The notes under the pieces were generated by a model. It worked only from the letters and a program-made list of their open reading frames with translations, was not told the DNA's origin and ran no database searches. From Streptomyces sp. NBC_01232 (GTDB lineage: Bacteria > Actinomycetota > Actinomycetes > Streptomycetales > Streptomycetaceae), in contig NZ_CP108518.1 of NCBI RefSeq assembly GCF_035989885.1, positions 5,323,001 to 5,387,000 of the forward strand: a DNA stretch of 64,000 nt, read 5' to 3'. The translations under genes and the position numbers were made by a program. Of this stretch, positions 35,975-44,379 are shown piece by piece; the first letter of the stretch is position 1, and every line of letters starts with the position of its first letter.

Positions 35975-36799
35975 TCAGAAGATCCTCGGGTCGGTGAAGG
36001 CGCCGCTCGCCAGCAGGTACACGTAGAAGTCGCACAGGGCCACGCTGATCAGGGAGGCCCACGCCAGTTGCATGTGGCGGGTGTTGAGCCTGCTGACCCA
36101 GCCCCAGAGCCGGTAGCGCACCGGGTGCTTGGAGAAGTGCTTGAGCCGGCCGCCCATGATGTGGCGGCAGGAGTGGCAGGACAGGGTGTAGGCCCAGATC
36201 AGCGTGATGTTGACCAGGAACAGCAGGGTCCCCAGGCCCATGTGGCCCCACGCGTACTGCTCGTCGCGGAAGGTCAGCACGGTGTCCCAGGTGAGGATGC
36301 CAGCGACCGGGACCGCCGCGTAGAAGAAGTACCGGTGCACGTTCTGGACGATCAGCGGGAAGCGGGTCTCGCCGGTGTACTTCGCGTGCGGTTCGGCGAC
36401 GGCGCAGGCGGGCGGGGACGCCCAGAAGCCCCGGTAGTAGGCCTTGCGGTAGTAGTAGCAGGTCAGCCGGAAGCCGAGCGGGAAGATCAGGATCAGCAGG
36501 GCGGGGGAGAGTCCCCACCAGCTGCCGAAGATCTCCCAGTTGGGCCCGCCCTTCATCGGCACGCAGTTCTCCGCGAGACACGGGGAGTAGAAGGGGGAGA
36601 CGTACGGGGCCGCGTAGTAGTCGGCGTTCGCGAAGGCCCGCCAGGTCGAGTAGACGATGAAGGCGAGCAGCCCGGCCGCGGTGCCGGCGGGGGCGAGCCA
36701 CCACCGGTCGGTCCGCAGGTGCCGGGCCGCGATCGCGGCCCGTGAGGCGTCGTGGACGCCGCCGGGCCGCTGCTGGGGTCGTTCCGTGCCTGTGGCCAA
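35975..36799 (-). CDS. sdhC: Succinate dehydrogenase membrane anchor (Sdh1-type)
   Basis: The 274-residue protein has five or so membrane segments (APAGTAAGLLAFIVYSTWRAF, LSPALLILIFPLGFRL, FFYAAVPVAGILTWDTVL, LGTLLFLVNITLIWAYTLSCH, LAWASLISVALCDFYVYLL) and scattered histidines that may bind haem. Its length and three-gene order match the single large anchor of mycobacterial Sdh1 rather than a SdhC/SdhD pair. A small coiled-coil gene lies 102 bases upstream on the same strand. Confidence 0.85.
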   Translation of the reverse strand: MATGTERPQQRPGGVHDASRAAIAARHLRTDRWWLAPAGTAAGLLAFIVYSTWRAFANADYYAAPYVSPFYSPCLAENCVPMKGGPNWEIFGSWWGLSPALLILIFPLGFRLTCYYYRKAYYRGFWASPPACAVAEPHAKYTGETRFPLIVQNVHRYFFYAAVPVAGILTWDTVLTFRDEQYAWGHMGLGTLLFLVNITLIWAYTLSCHSCRHIMGGRLKHFSKHPVRYRLWGWVSRLNTRHMQLAWASLISVALCDFYVYLLASGAFTDPRIF

Positions 36800-36901
36800 A
36801 GAGGACTCCGGGAGGAGTGATGAGGGGTGCCCCGGGCGGCCCGGCCGCGAACGGCCGGACCGGAGGGGGCGCGGGTGGATGCGCGTCCGGGACGGGCGGG
36901 C

Positions 36902-37126
36902 TCAGGGGGCGCGGCGGTCGCGGGCGCCCAGGCCCTCGTCGTCGGAGTCCGTCCACAGCGAGCTGTCGTACGGGGTGTCCGGGACCGTCACCATCCGGGA
37001 CGGGTCCGGACCGGTCGCCGCCGTCGACGGCTTCTGCCGTGCGGCCTGCTGCTCCAGCCGCTCGACCTTGCGCGTCAGCTCGTCCAGGTTGCGCCGTACG
37101 GCACTCAGATCGTCTTGCAGGGACAT
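36902..37126 (-). CDS. Small coiled-coil protein of 74 residues
   Basis: I do not recognise a named family. Residues 1-34 form heptads (LQDDLSAVRRNLDELTRKVERLEQQAARQ), followed by a Pro/Thr/Ser-rich and acidic tail. GAGGG about eight bases before the ATG supports translation. It precedes the sdh operon on the same strand and may be its first gene. Confidence 0.65.
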   Translation of the reverse strand: MSLQDDLSAVRRNLDELTRKVERLEQQAARQKPSTAATGPDPSRMVTVPDTPYDSSLWTDSDDEGLGARDRRAP

Positions 37127-37472
37127 GATTTGCCCTCACTTCCGCCAGGGTGCGGTGGCAACGCTCATGTGCGCCTGCGAGTGTCGCGCTTCCCGTCCCC
37201 CGTTGTGAAGGGACGTGCAGCTATTGCAGGCGCGCAGGCGCGAATCGTGCGCCCCTCCCTGCCCCCATTCTCATCCCTCTCCCGGGCGAACGCCTGCTGC
37301 CGCGCAAGCGGGATTGGTCCGCACGGGTGGGGTTCGCGGCGTGGCGAGAGGCGGCTGCGAGGGGTGCGGCGGAGCGTCTATTTGAGTGGGTTCCGGCAAC
37401 CGGTGTGATCAGCTCCATATACCGCCGAACGTGATCATGCTTCCCCCACGCCCCGCCCCGGAGGTACCACCC
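37127..37472. other. 346-base divergent intergenic region
   Basis: No gene is supported. The right half becomes more AT-rich. TTGAGT at 37382 and TGTGAT at 37404 make a plausible promoter for the lipoprotein gene, and TGATCA occurs at 37406 and 37432. CAGGCGCG repeats lie near 37225. Confidence 0.4.
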
Positions 37473-39821
37473 ATGTCCCAGAGAAGGCGCAGGTCATTGG
37501 CGCTCCTGACCTCGGGAGTCCTCGCACTGCCGCTGCTCACGGGCTGCGGCGCGGGTGATGACGAGGGCGGTCCGGCCGCCGCAGGGCAGGACATCGCCAC
37601 GACCACCCGCGACAGGATCGCGGACGGGGGTGTGCTGCGCTGGGCCGTGGACACGCTCCCGGACACCCTCAACACCTTCCAGGCAGACGCGGACGCCACC
37701 ACCGGCCGGATCGCCGGCGCGGTGCTGCCGCAGCTGTTCGTGATGGACGCCAAGGGGCGGCCGGTGGTCAACCCCGACTACCTCGAGAAGGCCGAGGTGA
37801 TCGAGCGGGAGCCCAAGCAGGTCGTCCAGTACAAGCTGAACCAGCAGGCGGTGTGGAGCGACGGACGCGAGATCGGCGCCGCCGACTTCGTGGCGCAGTG
37901 GCGGGCCCTGAACGGCAAGGACTCGGCGTACTGGACGGCGCGCAACGCCGGCTACGACCGGATCGAGAAGATCGAGAAGGGCAAGACCGACCTGGAGGTC
38001 AGGGTCACCTTCAACAAGCCGTACGCCGACTGGCGCTCCCTGTTCACCCCGCTCTACCCCAAGCAGGTGACCGGTACCCCGGACGCCTTCAACGAGGGCG
38101 CCCGCGGAGCGCTGAAGGTCACCGCCGGGCCCTTCGCGCTCGGTGCGATCGACAAGAAGAGCGGCACCGCCGCCCTGACCCGCAACGCGCGCTGGTGGGG
38201 CCGCCCGGCCAAGCTGGACACGCTGATCCTGACGGCGGTGCCGCGGGCCGAGCGCCCCGCGGCGCTGGCCGCCGGGAAGCTCGACCTGGCGGAGATCGAC
38301 CGTGCCGGGGCGGACCGGATCGCCCTGGCCCGCCGGGACGCCGCCGGCAGGAACGGCCCGGGCGCGGCAGGTGCTGCGGGCCCCGCGGGCGAGGCGGTCG
38401 CGGGCGGCGCACCGGCTCACGGACCGGGGGCGGCGCTGACGCCGGCGCAGGCCACGCTGTCGTGGGCGATCGCCTTCGGCACGGACGAGGAGAAGGCCGC
38501 GGCGGAGACGGAGAGCCGCCAGAAGCACGCGGCCTCGGTCAAGCAGTACGCGGCCGAGCAGGCGGCACTGAAGGCCTTCACCGTACGGAAGTCCCTGGAG
38601 CCGGCCTACACGCAGCTCGCGATGAACGGGGCCTCCGGCCCGCTGGCGGACGAGCGGGTGCGCCGGGCGCTGGCCCGGGCCCTGGACCGCCAGGCACTGG
38701 CCGAGGTCGTCCTGAAGCCGCTCGGCCTGCCCGCCAAGCCGGTCGGCAGTCACCTGGCGCTGGCGGGGCAGCGGGCGTACGCCGACAACAGCGACGCCCT
38801 CGGCGGCCGGGACACCCAGGCGGCCCAGGCCCTGCTCGCGGACGCGGGCTGGCGCCGCGGCGGCAAGATCACCGAGCCGGCGGGGGCCAAGGCCGGTCCG
38901 GAGAGCGCGCCGCAGGACGACGCGAAGACCCCCTCGGGCCCGGGCACCGGGAACGACGGGCTCTACATCGTGGGCCAGGACGACGGGACCAACGGCGACG
39001 CCCGGTCGGCGACCGAGGCGGGCCCGAAGAGCGCCGCCGCTCCGGCGGGAGCCCAGGACGGGCCGTCGCCCGTCCTCGCCCCGGCCCCCTTCGGGGCCCA
39101 GCTCAAGGCGTCCCTGCTCGCCCAGGCGGCCCACGCGGCCCGGCCGGACAGCGCCGACGACGCCAAGGGCGCCCCGGCCCGTGACGGCGACGCGGCCGAC
39201 CCCGCCGAGGCCTCCCCGGCCCCGGCCCCGGCCAAGCAGCCCGCCCGTACCTCCGGCAACCTGCTCGCCAAGGACGGCAAGGCGCTCACCCTGCGCTTCG
39301 TCCTCCCGGCGGGCCCCGGCTCCGAGTCCCTGCGCACGGTGGGTGAGCGGATCTCCGGGATGCTGCGCAAGCTCGGGGTGAACACCGAAACGGTCAAGGT
39401 GGCGGACGACAGCTTCTTCAAGGACCACGTCGCCTCGGGCCAGTACGACCTGGCCCTGTACTCCTGGCCCGCGACGGCCTACCCGGCCACCGACGCCCGG
39501 CCCATCTTCGCCAAGCCGGAGCCGGCCGCGGACGGCTCGCTCCTCGTCGAACAGAACTACACCCGGGTCGGCACCGACCACATCGACCAGCTCTTCGACC
39601 AGGCGGTCGGCGAGCTGGACGAGGAGCAGGCCCGTGAGCTGATGCGCAAGGCGGACGCCCGGATCTGGGCCGCCGCCGGTTCCATCCCGCTCTACCAGCG
39701 GCCCGAGCTGGTGGCGGTCAAGCCGGGCCTGGCCAACGCGGGCGCCTTCGGTCTCGGTGCCCCTCGCTACCAGGACATCGGCTGGAAGAAGGCTCCGGCC
39801 GCGAAGGACAAGAAGAAGTAG
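37473..39821 (+). CDS. Family 5 solute-binding lipoprotein with long low-complexity insert
   Basis: The 782-residue protein has a lipoprotein signal (LALPLLTGC, lipid on C25) and a peptide/nickel family-5 binding fold: VLRWAVDTLPDTLNTFQADADATTGRIAGAVLPQLF at the start, WSDGREIGAADFVAQWRAL in the middle and late SIPLYQRPELVAV. Family members are usually 520-600 residues. The excess is one Ala/Gly-rich stretch near residues 295-325 and a longer Ala/Pro/Asp-rich stretch near 470-595. GGAGGT at 37460 supports the start. No permease genes are adjacent, so it may feed another Opp system. Confidence 0.85.
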   Translation: MSQRRRRSLALLTSGVLALPLLTGCGAGDDEGGPAAAGQDIATTTRDRIADGGVLRWAVDTLPDTLNTFQADADATTGRIAGAVLPQLFVMDAKGRPVVNPDYLEKAEVIEREPKQVVQYKLNQQAVWSDGREIGAADFVAQWRALNGKDSAYWTARNAGYDRIEKIEKGKTDLEVRVTFNKPYADWRSLFTPLYPKQVTGTPDAFNEGARGALKVTAGPFALGAIDKKSGTAALTRNARWWGRPAKLDTLILTAVPRAERPAALAAGKLDLAEIDRAGADRIALARRDAAGRNGPGAAGAAGPAGEAVAGGAPAHGPGAALTPAQATLSWAIAFGTDEEKAAAETESRQKHAASVKQYAAEQAALKAFTVRKSLEPAYTQLAMNGASGPLADERVRRALARALDRQALAEVVLKPLGLPAKPVGSHLALAGQRAYADNSDALGGRDTQAAQALLADAGWRRGGKITEPAGAKAGPESAPQDDAKTPSGPGTGNDGLYIVGQDDGTNGDARSATEAGPKSAAAPAGAQDGPSPVLAPAPFGAQLKASLLAQAAHAARPDSADDAKGAPARDGDAADPAEASPAPAPAKQPARTSGNLLAKDGKALTLRFVLPAGPGSESLRTVGERISGMLRKLGVNTETVKVADDSFFKDHVASGQYDLALYSWPATAYPATDARPIFAKPEPAADGSLLVEQNYTRVGTDHIDQLFDQAVGELDEEQARELMRKADARIWAAAGSIPLYQRPELVAVKPGLANAGAFGLGAPRYQDIGWKKAPAAKDKKK

Positions 39822-40155
39822 CGGGGGAGAAGAAGTGATGACAAAGCGGTGCCTGTCAGGTTGACCGCCGGGTCGCAAGCTCAGATGTGACTCAAGTCCC
39901 TTGCCCGCCGGATCCCCCGGCGGGCAAGGTCGTGCATACCCGTTGACCCGCGTGAATACCGGCAGGAACGGCGGCCGAGCCACCCCACGAAGCGCTCGGC
40001 CGCACTCATTCATCCGGCCTCTTGACAGACCCCCGGCAGGCGGTTCCCGCCACGAGACGTACCATGGGGTAAGGCCGTGGCAGGTTTTCGCCCGGCCGAG
40101 GCGCGCGTGCCGGACCGTACGCGACGCCATCCACGATCCCGGGAGAAGCGCCGAA
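39822..40155 (+). other. Intergenic region before typA
   Basis: Holds the lipoprotein gene's terminator (39899-39929), a GCGGCCGAGC/GCTCGGCCGC hairpin (39971-39980 with 39994-40003), and a perfect -35-like TTGACA at 40022-40027 without an equally good -10. No gene is seen. Confidence 0.5.
39899..39929 (+). terminator. Terminator after the solute-binding lipoprotein
   Basis: CCTTGCCCGCCGG (39899-39911) pairs perfectly with CCGGCGGGCAAGG (39917-39929) around ATCCC. Confidence 0.8.
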
Positions 40156-42060
40156 GTGCCCACGCGCCACGACATCCGTAACGTCGCCATCGTCGCCCAC
40201 GTCGACCATGGCAAGACGACCATCGTCGATGCCATGCTCAAGCAGGCCGGTGCCTTCGCCGCCCACCAGCACCTCGACGACCGCATGATGGACTCGAACG
40301 ACCTGGAGCGTGAGAAGGGCATCACGATCCTCGCCAAGAACACGGCGGTGAAGTATCACCCCAAGGACGGCGGGGCCCCGATCACGATCAACATCATCGA
40401 CACCCCCGGCCACGCCGACTTCGGTGGTGAGGTCGAGCGCGGTCTGTCGATGGTGGACGCCGTCGTTCTGCTGGTGGACGCCTCCGAGGGTCCGCTGCCC
40501 CAGACCCGCTTCGTCCTGCGCAAGGCCCTGCAGGCGAAGATGCCGGTCATCCTCTGCATCAACAAGACCGACCGCCCGGACTCCCGGATCGACGCCGTCG
40601 TCAACGAGACGTACGACCTCTTCCTGGACCTGGACGCGGACGAGGACCAGATCGAATTCCCGATCGTCTACGCCTGCGGCCGTGACGGCGTGGCGTCGCT
40701 GACCAAGCCCGAGGACGGCACCGTCCCCGCGGACAGCGACAGCCTGGAGCCGTTCTTCTCCACCATCCTGGAGCACGTCCCCGCCCCGGTGTACGACGAG
40801 GAGGCCCCCCTCCAGGCCCACGTCACCAACCTGGACGCCGACAACTTCCTCGGCCGCATCGCGCTGCTCCGCGTCGAGCAGGGCGAGCTGCGCAAGGGCC
40901 AGACCGTCACGTGGATCAAGCGTGACGGCACCCAGTCGAACGTCCGCATCACTGAGCTGATGATGACCGAGGCGCTCACCCGCAAGCCGGCCGAGGTGGC
41001 GGGCCCGGGTGACATCTGCGCGGTCGCCGGTATCCCCGACATCATGATCGGTGAGACCCTGGCCGACCCGGAGAACCCGATCGCGCTTCCGCTGATCTCG
41101 GTCGACGAGCCGGCGATCTCCATGACCATCGGTACGAACACCTCCCCGATGGTCGGCCGCGGCGGCAGCGGCAAGGGCGCGGACGCCAAGTCCGCGGTCA
41201 AGGACCGCAAGGTCACCGCCCGCCAGGTCAAGGACCGTCTGGACCGCGAGCTGATCGGTAACGTCTCGCTCCGCGTGCTCGACACCGAGCGCCCGGACGC
41301 CTGGGAGGTCCAGGGCCGTGGTGAGCTCGCGCTCGCCATCCTGGTCGAGCAGATGCGCCGCGAGGGCTTCGAGCTGACCATCGGCAAGCCGCAGGTGGTC
41401 ACGCAGGAGATCGACGGCAAGGTGCACGAGCCGGTCGAGCGCATGACGATCGACGTCCCCGAGGAGCACATGGGCGCGGTCACGCAGCTCATGGGCGTCC
41501 GCAAGGGCCGCATGGACAACATGTCGAACCACGGCTCCGGCTGGGTCCGCATGGAGTTCGTCGTCCCGTCGCGCGGTCTCATCGGCTTCCGTACGGAGTT
41601 CCTCACGGGCACGCGCGGCACCGGTATCGCCCACTCGATCCACGAGGGCCACGAGCCGTGGTTCGGTCAGCTGGTGACCCGTAACAACGGTTCGCTGGTC
41701 GCCGACCGCGCCGGCTCCGTGACGCCGTTCGCGATGATCAACCTGCAGGAGCGCGGTGTCCTGTTCACCGAGCCCGGCACCGAGGTGTACGAGGGCATGA
41801 TCGTCGGCGAGAACTCGCGCTCCGACGACATGGACGTGAACATCACCAAGGAGAAGAAGCTCACCAACATGCGTGCGGCTTCGGCGGACAACACGGAGAA
41901 CGTGGTGCCCCCGCGCAAGCTCTCCCTGGAGCAGTCCCTGGAGTTCTGCCGCGACGACGAGTGCGTCGAGGTGACCCCGGAGGCGGTCCGCATCCGCAAG
42001 GTCGTCCTGGACCAGAAGGACCGTTCGCGCACCGCGTCGCGCGCCAAGTCCGGCAAGTAG
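40156..42060 (+). CDS. typA: Translational GTPase TypA/BipA
   Basis: The 634-residue ribosome-associated GTPase has G1 AHVDHGKTT, REKGITI, G3 DTPGHADFGGEVER and G4 NKTD, then the EF-G-like domains and the TypA-specific C-terminus ending in basic residues. It helps ribosome assembly and stress adaptation. GTG 40156 (VPTRHDIRNVAIV) matches the family start and has GGGAGAAG about ten bases upstream; the longer open frame is not supported. A strong terminator follows. Confidence 0.97.
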   Translation: MPTRHDIRNVAIVAHVDHGKTTIVDAMLKQAGAFAAHQHLDDRMMDSNDLEREKGITILAKNTAVKYHPKDGGAPITINIIDTPGHADFGGEVERGLSMVDAVVLLVDASEGPLPQTRFVLRKALQAKMPVILCINKTDRPDSRIDAVVNETYDLFLDLDADEDQIEFPIVYACGRDGVASLTKPEDGTVPADSDSLEPFFSTILEHVPAPVYDEEAPLQAHVTNLDADNFLGRIALLRVEQGELRKGQTVTWIKRDGTQSNVRITELMMTEALTRKPAEVAGPGDICAVAGIPDIMIGETLADPENPIALPLISVDEPAISMTIGTNTSPMVGRGGSGKGADAKSAVKDRKVTARQVKDRLDRELIGNVSLRVLDTERPDAWEVQGRGELALAILVEQMRREGFELTIGKPQVVTQEIDGKVHEPVERMTIDVPEEHMGAVTQLMGVRKGRMDNMSNHGSGWVRMEFVVPSRGLIGFRTEFLTGTRGTGIAHSIHEGHEPWFGQLVTRNNGSLVADRAGSVTPFAMINLQERGVLFTEPGTEVYEGMIVGENSRSDDMDVNITKEKKLTNMRAASADNTENVVPPRKLSLEQSLEFCRDDECVEVTPEAVRIRKVVLDQKDRSRTASRAKSGK

Positions 42061-42144
42061 TAACGGTCGTAAGGCCGTTCGCCCGGATTTGCTCGGGCGG
42101 CGGCCACGGCGGCCGAGGCCGCCCGTAGGGCCTTGGTATTGCAG

Positions 42145-42183
42145 CAGCCCCTCCCTTCACGGAGTCCGTGAAGGGAGGGGCTG
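42145..42183 (+). terminator. Strong terminator after typA
   Basis: CAGCCCCTCCCTTCACGGA (42145-42163) is perfectly complementary to 42165-42183; TTCGCTTTT follows. Confidence 0.92.
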
Positions 42184-42340
42184 TTCGCTTTTGTCAAGCG
42201 GATTTTTGCGTTCAGGTGTCCGCATACCGACCGTGACACTCCGGAAGATGAGCTAACCGTCCGTTTCGCACGTGTCTGTCTCCTATCCGTTTGTCCGGAT
42301 TTCGGGTTTCTGCCGCGGATCGATGTTGTGAAAACGAGAC

Positions 42341-42350
42341 CACTTAAGTG
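42341..42350. promoter_or_regulatory. CACTTAAGTG palindrome upstream of Opp operon 1
   Basis: A perfect 10-bp palindrome in an AT-richer stretch, 182 bases before the binding-protein start; a candidate operator. Confidence 0.45.
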
Positions 42351-42458
42351 TGGTTTACGGCCTGGCAGTCCCTGAGGATGGCTCCATTGAGCTCGGGTCA
42401 ATGGGTCACGCGCTGTGGGGAGCGCGCCGACTCACGAGCACACTATGGGCAGGAAATT

Positions 42459-42484
42459 GCTCGCCGTCAGGGGTGTCGGCGAGC
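42459..42484 (+). promoter_or_regulatory. Leader hairpin with following T-rich tract
   Basis: An 8-bp stem (42459-42466 with 42477-42484) is followed by TTTCTTTG and lies 47 bases before the binding-protein start. It could attenuate transcription or protect the mRNA. Confidence 0.45.
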
Positions 42485-42531
42485 TTTCTTTGCCCCTCAA
42501 GTCGATCAGTGGACTCATGAGGAGGAAACCC

Positions 42532-44181
42532 ATGCGCGGTGCCAAGAGCGCCAAGTGGGTCGTGGGCGCGGTTGTCGTCGCCCTGGCCGCTACTGCCTGT
42601 GGCAGTGGTGACAGCAAGGACAAGGGCAGCGCCACCAACGGTGGCGTGTTCCGGATGGGCAACACCGAGCCGGACACCATCGACCCGGGGCGTGCCCACG
42701 AGTCCACGGGCGTCCTGCTGGCCAACGCCCTGTTCACCGGCCTGTACGGCAACACGCCGGACGGTATGGCCGAGCCGATGCTCGCCGAGTCGGCGACGTC
42801 GGACGAGGGTTGCACCTCCTGGACCTTCAAGCTCAAGGCCGACACCAAGTTCTCCAACGGCGAGGTCGTCGACGCCGAGTCGTTCGCCCGTGGTTGGGCC
42901 CGTGCCGCGCACAAGGCCGCCGCGTCCGACGTGGCGTACCACTTCGCCGGCATCAAGGGTTACGCCGAGCTGCAGGACGGCTCCGCCAAGACCTTCGCCG
43001 GTGTCACCACCCCGGACCCGTCCACCATCAAGGTGGACCTGTCCAAGGCGGACTGTGAGTTCGTCCTGAAGACGGCGCACAACGCCTACAGCCCGGTCCC
43101 GAAGGTCGCCAAGGTCGGCGAAGAGGACAAGGCGTTCGGCGAGGCCCCCATCGGCAACGGTCCGTTCAAGATGGACGGCGCCTGGGAGCACAACAAGGCG
43201 ATCAACCTCGTCCGCAACGACGACTACGCGCTGACCAAGGCCTCCCTCGAGAAGGTCCAGGTCACGCTCCTCAACGACAAGACCGCGCACCAGCTCGAGT
43301 ACGACGGCTTCCAGGCCGGCACCTTCGACTACGCGCACATCCCGACGCCGATGCTGAAGACGGCCGAGGCGAAGTTCAAGCCGCAGAACAAGTGGTTCGC
43401 CAAGGACACGAACGGCATGAACTTCGTTCTGCCGATCGGTGACAACGGTCCGACGAACAACAAGGACGCGCGTCTGGCGATCTCCTACGCGATCGACCGT
43501 CAGGCCATCGCCAAGGGTGTCTTCCAGGGCTACCAGACCCCGTCGACGACCATCGTGCCGCCGGCGTTCCCGAAGGCGTACCAGAAGGACCTGTGCGTCT
43601 CCTGCGTCAAGCAGGACGTCGCCAAGGCCAAGGAGCACGCCGAGAAGGGCGGCCTGAAGCCGGGTACCGAGATCAAGTTCAGCTTCAACACCGGTGCCGG
43701 CCACGAAGAGTGGGTCCAGGCCATCGCGAAGCAGGTCGAGGAGGTTCTCGGCGTCAAGGTCAAGCTGGACGGCAAGGACTTCCCGGGCATGCTCAAGGAG
43801 CAGCAGAGCGGTGCCGCCACCGGCATCTACCGCTTCGCCTGGGGCGCGGACTACCCGACCCCGGAGAACTTCCTGTTCCCGCTGCTGCACTCGTCTTCCA
43901 TGGCGAAGGACGCTGAGGGCAACGTGACCGGTGACAACCGTGTCCGTTACAACAACCCGGAGTTCGACAAGCTGATCGACACGGCCCGTGGCACCAAGGA
44001 CGAGGCCGCTCGCACCGCCCTGTACAAGCAGGCCGAGAAGATGGCCATGGAGGACATGGCCCTCATCCCGACCTTCAACCGTTCCCAGTTCCGCCTGATG
44101 GCGACCGACAAGTTCAACGGTCTGGACGACATCAACTTCAACGAGGACCCGATCCTCGAGAAGATCTCGCTCAAGAAGTAA
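42532..44181 (+). CDS. Oligopeptide-binding lipoprotein, Opp/BldK operon 1
   Basis: The 549-residue protein has a lipobox LAATAC (lipid on C23) and a family-5 peptide-binding fold: GGVFRMGNTEPDTIDPGRAHESTGVLLANALFTGLYG, FKLKADTKFSNGEVVDAESFARGWARAAH, and NRSQFRLMATDKFNGL late. It captures extracellular peptides for the two permeases downstream. In S. coelicolor two such operons lie together (bldK and a neighbour); I cannot say which one this corresponds to. AGGAGGAAACCC gives an excellent ribosome site for ATG 42532. A hairpin separates it from the permease gene. Confidence 0.92.
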   Translation: MRGAKSAKWVVGAVVVALAATACGSGDSKDKGSATNGGVFRMGNTEPDTIDPGRAHESTGVLLANALFTGLYGNTPDGMAEPMLAESATSDEGCTSWTFKLKADTKFSNGEVVDAESFARGWARAAHKAAASDVAYHFAGIKGYAELQDGSAKTFAGVTTPDPSTIKVDLSKADCEFVLKTAHNAYSPVPKVAKVGEEDKAFGEAPIGNGPFKMDGAWEHNKAINLVRNDDYALTKASLEKVQVTLLNDKTAHQLEYDGFQAGTFDYAHIPTPMLKTAEAKFKPQNKWFAKDTNGMNFVLPIGDNGPTNNKDARLAISYAIDRQAIAKGVFQGYQTPSTTIVPPAFPKAYQKDLCVSCVKQDVAKAKEHAEKGGLKPGTEIKFSFNTGAGHEEWVQAIAKQVEEVLGVKVKLDGKDFPGMLKEQQSGAATGIYRFAWGADYPTPENFLFPLLHSSSMAKDAEGNVTGDNRVRYNNPEFDKLIDTARGTKDEAARTALYKQAEKMAMEDMALIPTFNRSQFRLMATDKFNGLDDINFNEDPILEKISLKK

Positions 44182-44216
44182 TCGGTTCGGACGGTATATC
44201 CGTCAGGAGCGAATGT

Positions 44217-44249
44217 GCCGCGGCCCCCGGGTGACCGGTGGGCCGCGGC
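44217..44249 (+). terminator. Intra-operon hairpin after binding-protein gene 1
   Basis: GCCGCGGCCC (44217-44226) pairs with GGGCCGCGGC (44240-44249), with an inner CCGG/CCGG stem. Lying between binding protein and permease, it probably causes partial termination or 3' mRNA protection, so that binding protein is made in excess. Confidence 0.65.
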
Positions 44250-44379
44250 CCCGCTCGGCAGGCCGTTTTTACTTCGGCACCCCTCACATCCGCGGGCAAT
44301 CCCCGCAGGCCGAGAGCCGGCCCGTTCCTTGGGCCGGAGGCCGCTGCTCCCAGAAGCGGCCAGGTAGAGAGGCACAAAC

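Larger units (their letters stand above)
42061..42531 (+). other. Long leader and promoter region of the first Opp operon
   Basis: After the typA terminator, about 350 bases lack a gene. Structured elements are CACTTAAGTG (42341-42350), an inverted repeat CCATTGA/TCAATGG (42384-42404), and a hairpin GCTCGCCG/CGGCGAGC (42459-42484) followed by TTTCTTT. A long regulated 5' leader is likely. Confidence 0.55.

Noticed and set aside
39971..40003. GCGGCCGAGC/GCTCGGCCGC hairpin as a riboswitch
   Set aside because: A single simple stem with no conserved riboswitch core; recorded only as a hairpin.
40022..40027. TTGACA as a complete typA promoter
   Set aside because: The -35 is perfect but no -10-like hexamer lies 16-19 bases downstream, so I report only the element.
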